Notes: generated from the sequence alone by a model not told the origin. DNA of 64,000 nt from Eleginops maclovinus (GCF_036324505.1 NC_086352.1:20987637-21051636); one strand, 5' to 3'. Positions 38,650 to 52,959 are shown, counted from the first letter of the stretch. A program made the numbers and translations.

Positions 38650-39325
38650 ACAACCTGTTTACACTGTACAGCCACGACTGCAACCCCCAACCTAACGAGA
38701 GCTCTGTTTGTGGATGACACTACTATCTTTGTTCAGGTTATAACGATGAGGGTTCATATAGAGAGGAAAATACCAATTTTACCAAATGTTTTAACAAAAG
38801 AGTGTTGCTCAGAGAACAACCTAAATGCTTATTGACAGCTAAACCAAAGCTGATATTTATTTGAGGAAAAAGGAGGAGGCAACACTTCTCTACATCAATG
38901 GAGCCAAGTAAAACAAATGAACAGTTTTAAGTTCCAGATACAGCATTACGGACAACTCGACATGTTCACCACTGATCTATCCATCCCGTAGGATAAAGCT
39001 CAAAAACGACTGTATTACACCCATTTACCGAGCATCATTGATATTTGTGAAAGGAGGTGCTTGTCAAGACAACAAAGGATATTAAACAACGCCTACCGCA
39101 GCCACAACATGTTCAATTTGGCCCTGTCAGGCAAATGTTCCAGACTTATATAGTGCCGAACCAGAGATGTTTTCTAACTCAGACAAATATACTGTACTTA
39201 CTAAGGAAAATCTGCTCTTTACAATCCATGCTTCCCGACCTTACCTTTTTCCATTAACATACACAACACTTAACATACACAACAAAACATTTATGATGAA
39301 TGAAAGAATGAATGAATGAATTTAT
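38650..39325 (+). mobile_element. Decayed LINE reverse transcriptase fragment, L2/Rex1-like
   Basis: In the + frames one reads LFTLYSHDCNP (38655 on), then after a frameshift ALFVDDTTIFVQ (38701 on) with the FVDD active-site box at 38707-38718. Next come ENNLN (the position of the usual WC..NNL.LN block) and DKAQKRLYY (from 38992), the last in the same frame as FVDD. The order and spacing match the last third of the reverse transcriptase of non-LTR elements, where KAQQRLY-type motifs mark the L2/Rex1/CR1 branch. In-frame TGA and TAG codons show that it is dead. A short GAATGAAT repeat at about 39298-39321 could be the element's 3' tail. The 5' part is absent, as is usual for truncated LINE copies. 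Confidence 0.75.
39298..39321. repeat. (GAAT)n microsatellite, probable LINE tail
   Basis: Tandem TGAA/GAAT units close the LINE relic; short tandem tails are typical of the L2-like lineage. Confidence 0.65.
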
Positions 39326-40640
39326 AACTGGACTGTTGTTTATTTTTATGCAGTAGTTAATATGTTTGTCTTAACTCTCTTTTACTTCGGGCTACTGCCA
39401 ATCGTTAGTGCCACATTACCACAGACAATTGTTTCCTACTTTAGTAGAGGCGTCACCTTGGACCAGATAAACAAAACACAAATGTTTTTTCCTCTTTCAA
39501 GTTAATTAATTCAGATGCAGTATATTCACTCAGCCAATGTCTGCATGTGTTGAGAAAGACCTCTGTAATGGGGCCCTTTGCAGTGTGCACTGCTTTCATT
39601 GGATATGAAAACAGGTGAATTAATAGGTCATGGCTTTTTTCAATCCCTTCCACGCCCATTGATTATGTTTTTTTCCTAATCCCACACAGTGTAAAACTCT
39701 GCCTCTGTTCATAACACACTGAGTGTGCTCCTGCCTGCACAATTTATTCAGAGCAACAGAGCCCTGAGATGTTGGATGTCCTGGACAGGTGCACATTCAG
39801 AGCAGCATATCTATCATTTCACAGGGTCACTTTATGACCTTGTCTGATTACAGTTCTGACACCTAGGTCTTTTCAAGGATGTACCATTTGAAAGCACATG
39901 CGACCTGTACTGAAATTAAGGAAGCGACTACTTCATTATTTGTTTGTCTATAAATATATAGGTGTCCTCCTTGTTCTGAGAGTTTAGCATTTCAAGCCTA
40001 GATCTTTTTTATTAATTAGAATGGGAATCTTCTTGCAAATACACATTTTGTTGGCTATGATATTTGTGTTAATTCCATGAGCAGGTTCACAGCCAAGAAG
40101 GGGTGAAAACATGGCACAGGTAAATAGTCTTTGGTTAGGGGCTGTCAATAAGCTTGGCCAATTACAGTAAACTAGCTGTTCACCTTCCCTGCATTTTTTA
40201 AATGAATAGTGGCGTTCAGACAGGCATCTCCCTGAGAGAGAATATAAGCAACTAAAAGTGTAAAACTGCAAGGTGCAAGATGTTTTATGTTTTAAGTTAA
40301 AAGCATCTTGATATTAGCTAGCTACTTTGATCAAAATAGAAAGATAAATAAAAGGCTCAGAATTCTCAAACTATAAAAGTGTCATCACTTTTTAAAATCA
40401 TCATTTTGCCAAGTCCCTATATATAAGAGGAACATGTGTTGTGCGAAGGTCAAATACGTATGTCAAAAGCATTTAGTGGGAATGAAGTTTAGCTTATTTT
40501 AAATCTAATCAGAATTTTTAACTGTTTTGTTTAGACACGTTTTTTTTTATTATTCTCACGCCTGCTTGTTGTAGTCACAGAAGTGCTAAATTAATTTTAA
40601 AGATTATTATTATTTGATATATTACTGAAAAACTCATGCT
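39326..40640. other. Gene-poor DNA between the LINE relic and hAT relic 3
   Basis: No gene or repeat could be recognised apart from AT-rich tracts. The left border of the following hAT relic is unclear, so part of this interval may belong to it. Confidence 0.5.
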
Positions 40641-40659
40641 CCGTTTAAGTGTGCTAAAT

Positions 40660-41265
40660 AATATTTGATACCGGTAACAATACGTCGCTGTTTGTTAATA
40701 ACATGTTAGTGGAGCCTCTGCACGGCCCTGTAACCTGCTGTATATGAACGAGTCTCTATGGCAACGTTAGCTCACCTTGTCATTGGTGTGTTAACAGGGA
40801 TTTGGCTGACAAGCTTTCTAAAAGCCGGCGATTCCACAGAGGACAGAGGCTGCATATCTTCAACACTCTGCCACGAGTCTCTTAACTTCTCGGGGTTCAA
40901 GAGGCATGCGGCCAGAGAGAAAGTTACCTTCTGTTGCTTTGGCCTGCGCGCACTCGTGTCTTTTTCTTGCCTTTTCTCCAAGCCTGCAGCTCTGCATTGC
41001 GAATCTGTTTCTTCAGCCGTCTTAACCAATAGTAAACAGACTTACTGAGTTACTATTCTACCTGCACAATTATTTCTGTGGTGTCGGAATTTCTCGCGAT
41101 GTTTGTGAATTCTTAGAAACAAAACACCACATCATTTCGGGTTAAAATGTGTTGGAACTGCGTTACTGAGAATTGTATTATATTAGAAATATTACTGCGT
41201 TACATCAAAAAAGTAATACATTACTGTAACTCCGTTAATTCTGTAACGCGTTACACCCAACACTG
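40660..41265 (-). mobile_element. One-ended hAT relic 3
   Basis: The right end at 41265 reads, on the minus strand, CAGTGTTGGGTGTAACGCGT, followed by more GTTAC/GTAAT blocks to about 41150. This is a hAT terminus of the same general type as element 2. A matching terminus was not found on the left, and the eight bases to the right (TACATTAT) do not recur at a plausible left border, so the element is truncated. The left limit given is approximate. Confidence 0.6.
40772..41029 (-). pseudogene. hAT transposase fragment in relic 3
   Basis: The minus-strand frame contains VEDMQPLSSVESPAFRKLVS, which fits the segment just after the BED finger in hAT transposases (pattern D-x-P-x-S-x-V-E-x-x-x-F). 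The Cys/His positions of the finger upstream and all catalytic blocks downstream are absent. The fragment lies about 240 bp inside the terminal repeat, on the strand expected from that end. It is a relic with no likely product. Confidence 0.6.
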
Positions 41266-44200
41266 TACATTATAACTGTAAACACATTTCAAATGCATGG
41301 AATGGCCTGATGTTAAATGTATGGAAGCCTGGAATATTTCTAAAGGTAAATGTGATTTCATTTTAAATTGAAACGAGACGCTGTTTAACAAGAAGTCTGT
41401 ATTGCTTGCCTACATTCCACCATTGCTGCTGTGGTACAGCACAACACTGCTTCAGTTTATTATCCAAAGATTTTAGAGTATGCAGCTTATTGACACATTG
41501 CTGGTGAAAAAAAATACATCTGATTGATTAACTTTATAATTCCCCTGTATCAATCAATTATGTGTCAGCTGCGTAAGACCTGAACAGCTCTGCGGGAGGT
41601 AAATTCATTGATTAACTCTAAATTCATGCTGTGTGCTTTTACCACAATGCCAGGCTAACGGAACAACATCATGTCTTTCTATCTGTGATTAAATGCGTGC
41701 CTTATAACAATGGACCTTGTCATTATCATTAAATTATGTTATAAAACAGCATATGTAATACATGTAACAAATCATTATATTCCCACGAGTCATGCCTTAT
41801 ACTTGTATTGCTGAAACGTTATTCATAGTCACCCCATGACATTTATGGACAATATGTCCAACAATGATGAATAATATCTGCATTACATTAAATGCCAGAT
41901 GTTACTTTCAAAATCACCACAGATTAGGAAAGAAATATTGGCAATGCATATGCATATAAGCATTCAAATTGTGGTTGTATATTGTATGCAGTTGTTTATG
42001 CCTCTAAATTAAATCTTAAACACAATATAAAGACAAATAATTTGAACTATAACACTACAATTCAGTTCAAACAACCTATGTAGATAAAATTCACACACAA
42101 ATTGCAATATCAGTCCTCCTTTTTGGAACTGTGTCCACATTCTCCTTATTTAAACAGTATTCACAAAGTGTGCTGCTGATTGTGCCATACGGACAGCTAG
42201 TCCTAGATGTACGTGTGGATGCATTTCAATCAGATCTGATAAATCTATATCAGCTGCTTTCTGGGGATCTAGAGTGTGTCTTAAAAACATATATGTATCT
42301 CATCTTGTCAGTGCCTTGGGTAATCTGCTTTGGTCCAGTTGAGTGACTGAGCGCAACGTTACTGTCATGTCAGGGAGATGATGGTTATATTTCCTGTGAA
42401 TGCACCTGAAACGTTTTCAATTTTTTCCTTGATGAGATACACAATATGCACATACATCTGTTTCAACAATTAAGCTTATTTAGCAAACGCCCTTGAAGTC
42501 ATGTCTTTTATCTTGATCTCATTTGCATGCAGCTGATCCATTATGTATAAATTAAATACATGTAGATTAAGTAAGCTTTTTTGTTATGATACACTGACAT
42601 ATAACATGTTTTTTAAAATCTTAAACGTGGGATTGTGCATCTCAATGTTAGCGATATGCAACTTTAAGGAAGTAAAGTAAAATAATGCTGGGTGGCTTAT
42701 ACCACAAGCTAATTGTGATACCTTATTGTTTCTCACACTATCCAGATGGTCGGTATTAAGACACTAGAAATCACTCGTCAGGTTTTCTAATTGTCAGTAG
42801 TACTAGGCAATCTAGTACTAGGTCATGATCAATCCGGTATTTTGTATTAACCATGAACAAAGGTTTAAATTACTTAATAGTTGCGCTGTACATGAACACT
42901 TTAGCATATATCCTGCCTCACACAGTGGAGAGCAAACAGCTGCATTATTTCCTCTCACTTCTTTTTGTTTGACCTCAGTAAAGGTTTTAGAGAGCTCATG
43001 AATGCATCCACCAGTTTGATCATAGCCATTTCTCACCTCCTGTCATTTAGGCCTTCTTTCTAAATGATTAATACCAGATCATTCACACCTGCAAATAATC
43101 ACAGCCAACATCATTAACCTGGTTGACCTCCTCTTTCCTGTCCAGCTCATTTTTCCTACTGCTGAGCCTGTTCTTCTGCCATTCATCACTCCATCCTGAA
43201 ATTATCTCCAAACACCACGCGGGGTGAACAGCATGTCTTATTGATCTCCCGTCAATGCCTGGAATTGATCAAGTGGAAAGTAATATAATGCTCTCAGTTT
43301 GGTGTAAGTTTAAAAGATGAAAAGAGGGAGACAGCACTCCTACAAAATGTAACTGTATCATTACATAAAGGAAATATTCCTATTAGGTCTGTTGCTAAAA
43401 AATACTAAACATCTCATTTAAATAGCAGAATTTGTAAAACATTTATCTGAAATGCCTAGTTTCTTTTCACTCTTAGGGTTTTATTTTCTAATACTATTGT
43501 TCTACAAACATCAAGTTCATGTGTTGTTGGTGATATGATTATGGTGGTGAGGGGGTGGGGTAGTTAGTTAAACAAAATATAAGCATGATCATTTAGTGGG
43601 ACCATTTGCAGCATTGTCATTTTGCCCTACTGAAGAAAAAAGAACCTCATTTAAAATTGTAAAAGTTTTAATATTGAAATCAAACACAGGAAACAGAAAA
43701 TAAATGCATCATCTAAATTAAATTTAGCTTAAAAGGGGACCTCATCTGTTCCTGGCAGCAGTTTTGAGAAGTGTGTCTTTGTACCTGGTTTGCTTTGTTT
43801 TCTTTCACAAGAGGCTGACCTAGACACTTCTTCATGCCCATTAGAAATTGGTCTGCTGCTTTAAAGATAATAAAAAGAGCTAATATAATGGGCCATTACT
43901 GAACTTCTTCAACTCTATGATAATGTATTCCATCCAGAGCTGTATTCATTGTGCAATGCTGAGCCAATGTTGCACCAAATATCAAAACCTGCACCTCTCT
44001 AGGCACTTGTATATTAATAACTAATGATCAGATCAGATTCTCTTCAAAAAACATGTAGCTCATCTGGTTCTTAAACTGTTTACTCTACATTCACGCTCGT
44101 CACGTTGTAACTACCAATTCATCAAAGAAGAAAGAGCTTTTAATCCAGTGGTTGTTTATTTTTTCCTAGTATTGTTTCAGCTCAAAAATATGAACATGTA

Positions 44201-45639
44201 ACTTAAATGTATAGGTGTCTAAATATTTATTGAGCTTATTGTATTGTACATAATTGTTTTGTTCCTTGAAACAGAAACTTCAAACACTACTTTGTAGCCA
44301 TGCTCATGCTCTGAGGCAATGTTTTAATTTCCTTTTACTGTACAAGAACCACACACATTTTTGTGCCGAATACCAAACATTTATAAGTGCTGTTGAGGAA
44401 CACAGTAAAACAAAATATTATTCCAAGGTCTTTTCTTGTTTAAGTTGAAATAAACTTTTTACATAAAAGCGTAACAAAGGAAAGGTCTCTTGGTGAAAAT
44501 GCTTTAAGAGTTATAGTACATCTTTAAAAACTTTACAAAAGAGAATCAATTGTCAAAAACATAGTTTTTCAAAAGGTTGTTTCTTTTGTGGACATGAAGG
44601 GATTCAAATCCAGTTGCTAATTGTGATTACACAATTACATTTCAGCCTCTCAGTAGAGGTTGAAAAGCATCAATGTGCTTTTGTCACACAGTCGTATAAT
44701 GCTCGTATAAAGATGTGTTCACCCTCTGTCACAATTTACACCATATTTTCAATTTCTTGCCTAACGTGTTCAGACAGAGCCTGCGTTGGAGTGATTGTTT
44801 GATACTTATGGGGACTGCGGATCCTGTCATCAAGACATCAGACTGGGTAGGGAGCGCTGCCAAAACAAGACATCAGTATCTTCGGCATAATCAACATCGC
44901 TTTGGTGGCAGGGCAATTGAGTTACACAGTTTTATCAATTGGGACTTACTCACTGCAGCCATCTGGGTCGTGCACTTCTGGTTATCCTCTTCTCAATACT
45001 GTGTTTCAATAAGCTCTGTAGCAGGATGTTTCTAATACTGCTTAGATCATCTAAGGAGGGTATCCATTATGGGTGTGGTTTACATTGCCAATTGTTTAAA
45101 TTGTTAGTTTTGACTGATTTATAAAAAAATAATTAAACTTAATTTCATAAACTGCAACAGGAAGATTGCAAGCATTTTCTAGGTGTATCTTTGTCACTTG
45201 GAAAGGGGATATTTTTTTCCCACAAGGTTTGTCAGTGTTTCTTAGAGATTACCTTTTGTCTGAGGCAATTGATGCGTTCTCCACTTGCTGTGCTTACCGG
45301 TCCCACTCTGTTTCTTGGTTCGCATTATGGCTTTCTTTGAGCTGACCACCTTCTGTGTCTTTCAACTGCCAGATGTCTGCCAGATGAGTGAGCTTCAATA
45401 GCACACAGATTCACACTGATTTACAATGGGAATAAGGGCATACATATCATGGCCCCCTAATGCCTGTGTCCAAGTGATATAGACATGTACATCAGCCTCT
45501 GCTTTCTAAGAAGTATGTATAGCACTGGTAGTATATGTGTTACAGGCATGGCCTGTCTCCTTTTAGTAACGGAAGCCAAGAGGTATGTGTGTGACGTGTG
45601 CACCTGGGGGTTGTGGGAAAGAGAACTGTCTGGCTTTGT

Positions 45640-45908
45640 AATGGCGACGACCGCGGTGAGGTGCACATGTGTACTGTAGAGAGGGAAAAAGTGTCCAGTT
45701 TAGCTCTTTATGAACCTGCTTGAAGACATGTTATCACGTTCTGAGTGAAATAAAGTGGCGGATGTTCCAACGGCACCCAAACGCCTCCTCATCTTTTTGT
45801 TAAGGTAAAAATAGGCGGCTGGTTACCGTCCTGACAACGAGCCAGGGTCAGACATTCAAAGGCCAGCGAGCATCCCAACTACGCTTCGGAGCCGAGATAC
45901 TGTCCGAG
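45640..45908. other. Locally CpG-rich patch
   Basis: About 11 CpG steps fall within 45758-45908, and several more at 45640-45660, against a CpG-poor background. No splice-flanked coding frame was found in it. It could be an unmethylated regulatory element or an unrecognised non-coding exon. Confidence 0.4.
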
Positions 45909-48900
45909 ACTGAAAGATAGGTAACATATGCAGGAGAAGCCAAGTTGGGATAATCGTTTGTATGTGATTGTGAAACAGAAAGAAAAAGGATAGAAAAAAA
46001 GGAAAAAAGCAGAATCGCACACATTCATCGCCAATTTCGTCAACATGTAGGTCAGACGGCCTTCTTCATGTGTGTTAGCCCAGCCCAGGTGCAGTATAAT
46101 TTACTAATGGATGGCCTAAATGATGTATCACATCATGTGTAGATTATTTTTTCAAGTAAATAACTTCCTGGTTGCAATGGGTTTTTTTTTTTTCAAATTG
46201 TTAATGAGAAAGTCCTAACATAATTTTCCTATTATAAGGGAAAAAAGCATTTCTCAGAATTGTTTGGTGTGTTGGTAAAATTCCTTAAAGGCATGACTTT
46301 TAGTTGTACCTATCTCTTTCGAGTTTCATTCATCCAGCTAAAATACATTTCAGCGGGCCCTGACTGCCTGCAAGGGTCCAAACTGAGGTCAAAAGCTTTA
46401 ATCTCTGCAAGGTTCCCATATGGATTGCTACCAGTCTCTACGGAAACTGTTACAATTACTTTGAGTTTTATTACTAACCTCTGCCACATTGGGCTGGCCT
46501 GCATCTATTGGTAGTGTCTCCCCTGACACACCTAAAATAATCAATTTTAGTGGTGGAAATGTCACTATCCAGTCCAGCAGATAAAACCCATCACACCCCA
46601 TTAAAACAAACAAAGTTGGTAAGGTTTCTTTATTATTAAGAGCCGGCCCTCCAACAAAATTAATTTAATCACACATAATCAATACTATCCCAAAGGAAAC
46701 ACTATCCAACCTTGGACAATGTTTCCAGGGTGTGCAGCTGCTACTTCCGTTCTGTTATTTTATATAATAACAATTTCCATTCATGTATTTAGACAATTGG
46801 TAATTTGATTATATCTCTCCAAGAGCTGCTTGTTGGCTGAAAGATGTTACCTTTCAGCTAAGTTTGAATAGCACAGGACCTAATCGCCATAGAGACGCAG
46901 CATGAAACTGCTGTGACATCCTCTTCAACGCAAATCTCTGTTGCCCATTTCATGGAAGATCAAATTGAGGAACGTCTGCACTTTGTCCATTTCAGGTTAG
47001 CATATGACAGAGTAGGATGTATGTTCTCTAGAGTCAACATCAGAGGTTTGCAGTGTTTTAACTCTGTCTTACGGCTCAGCTGGCTTGGACTCTCAACTAA
47101 GGAGGTCCTACAAGAAGAACCAGGTACTATCCACAACCGAAAAAAAACTAAAAGACATACTAACATTAAACTGCATGTCATACTTGCCAGGTAAAAGGTG
47201 AGTAAGGTCTCAGACAACTGAGTGCAGAGGAATTCAATCCTTGAGTAATTAAGTTAATCTTTAAAAGCACTAAAGGTCCCAATTCTTTACGGAAATAAAA
47301 GTAAAATTCTCCAATTTATATAATGGTTGAGGATTATAGATTTAAGCATGGAAAGTCAATTTTACTTGTGGTTTGCACAGGAATCATGAGACGGAGGGGA
47401 AGAGGGAGTGTGTTTCGGATCCTGTTTGTACTGCTCCTTGCATAATTTGTTCCATTATCCTGAGAGCAGCTCAGGTCTGCGACATGCTGACAGAGGTCAT
47501 TGTTGGCTGCCACTGGAGTGTCCCAAAGTGACAGAAGCACACGCAGGGCACATAAACAGGCCTACACGGTTCAAGTAGTTCATGTGGGCTAAAGGTCAGT
47601 GACCCCTTCTATTCAATAAATACGACCGGTGTCTGGAACAAGGAAATTAAATGCTTTTACACAAAGTACATCTTTGCTTTTTCAGGCTAGTGGTGCCTAA
47701 ACGTCCCCTGACAAGCAAGTCCCCTCTCACTGATTGATTGGGGTTTATTTCTGATTAATAAATCACAAGATGTATCCGTGGGTATGATTTAACATTATGC
47801 AGTCCACACTTTCATCAAGAATCCATGTATTTCTCTCAACTGGTAAAGATAATGTATCTTAACTGGACCTTAACTGCGAGAATCAATCTAATCTTTATCC
47901 AATATCCTCAATAAACACCTTTGGGATGAAGGTTCGGCAACAAGTGACTGTCAAGCAGGCTTTACACAATGAGAAACTATTGGGCACATTTTGCATAATT
48001 AACAAGGTGAAATTCCAAAATCAGATCCTCATTGACTACAAAACCAACAACACTGCACACCTAAGATTTTTATCACGCATACTACAATACGAACAGGGCA
48101 AACCCCTTTTGGATGATGATGTAATTTTGAAGTGTATATATAAATAATGAATATAGTTGATATAGTAAAATCATGCCTGAATTCTTTAAAAAGTAAACCA
48201 CCAACGTGGAGTAATAACAGTATTATCATGCTCTAGCTATTCAGCGGCTTTAGTTTTAACTTATTTTAATTGAGGCACGTGTTGAGTCCATAGTCCAAAG
48301 AGCATACAGTGGCTGCACCATGTCTTCTGTCACTGAGTCTTATAAGATAAAGGAAGATATACAGTATCAAAAATGTACACCTATGATTGGTTGTAAACTT
48401 GGAAAATGTCACACAATTTAGCATAAAATATGCCCACAAATGCCATACACTGCATTAGTTGTATCTGTGCAATTAATTAATGTAGGACTTGTTATGCTGT
48501 GCAAGCACTTCTCCAAAGGAATGTTTTTTTAGTTTGATCCCCTGACAGTTTGATGAATGCTACCCCACATTTTCTTCTTGCATCTGGATATTAAAATAAG
48601 TCAAAATGAAGACACGTAGCTGGTGATGCTCAATGATGTTACGTAGCATTTGATCAAGCATCGAAGTTATGCAGATTGCTGTGAGGAGGACCCTATCCTC
48701 ATAACTCCGTTGGCACCACATTGTCTGCATATTCAGACAAAATATTTTTTCTGTAGCAATAGTAAGCAGTCCATCTGAGGAAACATTTCTCATACTTGTG
48801 ATAGTTCCTGGCAAATGACAGCTTGAAAATGGCTCAGCATGATATGATTAATCATGCTTATTCACTGGCGGGGCTTCATGTTGTCTGTTTTATCTATTTA

Positions 48901-50479
48901 AAGGAATAAATTATGTGCATTCTGTCAGACTATACACTTTGTTTGGGTTCATTTAATGTTAATTGACATGAATATGTGGGTATGTCTAATTTGACTTTGG
49001 TACATCCTACATACACAATATAATGTATTGTGATTTAATAAGTTGGACATAACTGAGAAGTAGTAGTTATAATAATTATGTTGTAGGGAAAGCACTTGAA
49101 AATCTATTATTGAAACTAGTAATATTGAGTGCACAGGGGTCAGGCGAAAATGATAATTGGATAATAAAATTGAATCCCTCTTCTGTTTTATTTGCTTCAG
49201 GCCTAGCTTGTCCTATTTCTATTTCTTTTTCTATCCATTCAATTTCCCTCCATCTGTAGTAGAAGCTGGCCACCATCAGAGTGTGGAGGAGGTTATTCAG
49301 CAACGGTGCTCCCACTCAGACGTGAGGGAATAAGCAGGGCGGAACACAAAGCTATTTTGGTTGAGCTCCTCAGTATCTAGGTCTAAGTGATTAAAATGGT
49401 TTCTTGTGCCCATATTGTTCTCAATGAAGGTGAATGTGTTTGTATTGTTGTTTGATATTTTTTCCCTGTTTCTACCAAACCAAAACCAAAAAAGTCTCAT
49501 AACAAAGCTATTTTTTTCTGTTCTCATTGTGTCTACTTTATTACTTAATTTAGCATTTATAAGCAGTTTGTAAACAACTTCTAGATGAGTTTTCATTACA
49601 CATTTTAACATATCTTATCTTCCTTTCTTTCCGCAGGTTCCCAATGCATTGTGCAAATGCCACATTGACTCTCATGGGCTTCCACATCTAACCCAAATCC
49701 TTCTTTAAATTGAAAAATTGCTTGCTATGCTAACCACGAGGGACTGAGAAGAGGAATGCCTGGTCTGCCCACCACTGCTGTATTAGGTTACTTATTGACT
49801 GTAACATCTTTCTTCATTTATTCTTTCTTCATTTTCCTTGTTTCACTCCCGTAGCACTTCCTTCTCCATCCCATTCATTTCATCCACCTCAGAGCCCTTG
49901 AGGCCAGACCAACAGACACGCTGGCCAGTTTCAGTTCCATGCTTTCTTTTGCTTGCCACAGTCAACACTACAGAGAGGTTTGTTATGGAGACCCAGTTAA
50001 GGCAGCTAGCATTGGGGCAAAGCCTAGTGGGGCCATGCTGAATGGATGAGCTGTCAGGATGCCAGTTTGGTGATAAGAGACCCAGATCTCATCCAAGCTT
50101 AGATGGGGGAGATATTGGTTCCTGTCAAACCCCACAGCAAAAGAAGCTCCAACGTCAGAACTACCCCGAGGATGGGTGTGAAAGTAGGAGGGGCGAGAGC
50201 CTGAGGGAAGCTGAGAGGGTTGTTTGGGGAAAATAGACTTCATCTTACTGTATCAAGTCCATGTGTGAAACATTTTAAATTCACAGTTACAAACACATTC
50301 CATATTTGCACTTCCACGCATTAATTAGGAGAGTATTGGAGACAAATCCTGGTGCATACTACATTTGATTGTCAATGCAACTTTTTAGATCCTCCAGTAT
50401 CTATGTTAATTTGAGCTCTGTCCATATCACATTGCTGTCTCTGGGTTGTTTGTTCCTAGATTTACCTCTGGGAGCTATA

Positions 50480-50700
50480 AGGAGGTGACAGGAGACTCTT
50501 GGGGAGGCAAGAAAAAGTAAGAGGGGAGGATAGGAGAGGAGGATGTCCAGGGAATAAGCAGACAAACAGAGTTCCCAAGAGAGTATGAACAGATGAGAAA
50601 AGGATGGTGTCTGATAGCAGAATGTGGAGTGACAAAGAAGAAAAGAAAAAAGGCAAGAGGAGAGAAAGTGAAAATGAGAGGAGAAACTGACAGTAAGGAC
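50480..50700. repeat. Purine-rich tract
   Basis: The + strand is dominated by G and A (GGAGG, GAAAAG and AGAGG steps) with few pyrimidines. Overlapping open frames on the minus strand in this place, rich in Ser, Leu and Phe, are a by-product of it. Confidence 0.7.
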
Positions 50701-52959
50701 CAGCAATGCTGCAATATTTCTCCTTTTCTCTAATGGGGGTAAAAATCTCATGGCATGAAATAGTCTTTTCATTGCAGATAATGAATATAATGTATGGATT
50801 CATTTCCTTCTGCTGCTTTTATTTTCATGATGACTGTAAAGTGTACTTCAGATATGTGTCTCTGATTTAAAGCATAATCCATCATAATAAAATATATATT
50901 TTAACTTCCCTTTCTTTGAAGACAATTCTTTTTTTCCTTTTATCACAGTTTGTGTTGAGAGTTGAATAAGCTGTAGACTCAAAATACAAAAACTATTGCT
51001 TATGTTGAGTACTTTGACAGGATGACAGCATTAAACCTGATACCTTAATTCATAGCCCACCTGAATATAGACTATCAAGGAAATGTAAAAGTATACTGCA
51101 GTTCCATGCAAATTGGACGTAGTAGTTGTGGTATGCATAGACATGCATGTGCACACACACAACAAGAAGAAAACCCAAAGTAAGGACACGGATACATCCA
51201 GCAAGAGGATAGGAAAAAAAAGCACAAAAGTACTACACATTTTAAGAAAGCGACGACACCATGGTTGTAGACAGGCGGGAGGGAAAAGTGGAACTGGCAG
51301 GGTTCAGAGGAGCGAGAGCAGGAAAACATCAGTGGAGAACTCATCACAATGCAGTGCAGCAGAGCAGCTCCTGGCCTGCACCACAGGAATCCCATCTTCA
51401 GGGCTCAGAGCAGGTAATAGGAATGCTCCAGCCATTAATGCTGGGAAAGGAAGAACATGAAAAACCCTGTGTTCTCTGTTGAAGCCTCAGCCTTTCTATT
51501 GCCCACCTCTGATTCAGCGGCAATCCACACCACAACACTGTAAAGAAACGGATTAAAAGCAGTTCAGAACTTGTATGGAAGCCAACTCATACACTACTAT
51601 GAAAAAGAGACTGAGGAGAAGAAAATGAGAAAGTGAAAATGGGTAGACATTGTTATTGTGTTTTTATCTTTTATTACAAGGCAATACATTCCAGCTCTGT
51701 TTACTCAAAGGGTTCTGCATATCCATTTGTTTTTAATGCAAATTAATAAGCTGGGAGTGCTGTACTGATATCTATTTCCTTTTTCTTTTTTTTTTACTTA
51801 ATGGAAGTCTTTTTAATACTCTTTTGTGTCTATTTTGCTTTTCATTGCAAAAAAACAGTCTTTCCAAAACATAATTAGAGAATGATTCCCGCCAAGTTAT
51901 TTGTTTTTTCCCAAAAGCAACCAATGTTTTTTTGGAGATTTAAGTTAGTGGCACTAAGATGCCAAACTGATAGGTTCATAGAAGTCGACTGGGATGTTCT
52001 GTTCTGAAAAGGATGCCTTGGGTGCCAGGCATTGCAATCTCTGTAGTTTCCTATGTCAAATGGTTTCAAGCACTCAAGCAATGAAAATTCTTAAAACTAT
52101 TTGTCGTTGACGATTGTTTTCTCAAAAGATTTTCTTTCAAACCATTTTATGCATGTATTACTGATACTATGAATCAATGCGAGGATAAAGATTAAGACCT
52201 TACCTGTCAAAGTAACATAATGATGCAGCATTGCAATGAACAATGCAGGTATGAACTTTTGTGATAAAGGAGATTTCCGCATGATAATTACTCAAAAAGA
52301 TAAGCCTGAAGCAGCCGATGATGAGGTTGGGTTTAGTGATCAATCAGATTATAAAGAAGCTGAGTTGTGGCACAATTGTCAAAATACTTGAATTATTACA
52401 CAAACTCAGAGCACATATGTTTCCTCAAGACAATGGCTGATTTTGTTGTGTATTTTCTGTTTTGTAGGTACCAGTCATTCAACAGTTACAGTAGCCTATT
52501 GTATGTGTAACATACTGTATATTAATACGTATACAAAAAAGAATAGGGTACATTGGAAAATATATATACTTTTTTGAGAAATATTTGGCATTTATGCATG
52601 GTGTAAAATAACGAATAAGGGGGATGGTTAGGTATTGCTAATACAAGGTTATTTCAAAAGTAATGCGGTAAAGTTAATATAACACGGTTATATAAATAAG
52701 AAGTCTTAAGGTTAAGTATTTGTGGCAAAACACTTAAAATGCATTAAGTACTATGCAAGCTTTCCACTATTGTTCAAAAATAATTACATGGACCTTAGTG
52801 CCTTATTGAGATTTATAATCAGATTTCGATTCATGTGAAATTAAATCAAAACTATAAGCCAAGGAACATAAATAAAACTGTTAAAATAATATCCTTGTAT
52901 CAGCATAATGGCTTTATCTTGCATGTCTAGCAAATCAGTTAGTTGTTCATCAAGAAGGC

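Larger units (their letters stand above)
41266..52950. other. Gene-poor DNA, first part of the right flank
   Basis: No supported gene. Notable stretches are a CpG-rich patch at about 45640-45908 and a purine-rich tract at about 50480-50700. The longest open frames (for example 51113-51460) are low in complexity, overlap other frames and match no family I know. Confidence 0.55.

Noticed and set aside
50401..50803. Overlapping Ser/Leu/Phe-rich minus-strand frames
   Set aside because: They are produced by the purine-rich tract.
51113..51460. 115-codon plus-strand frame rich in Lys, Arg and Ser
   Set aside because: No family match, another frame overlaps it, and it begins with a Val/His low-complexity stretch.
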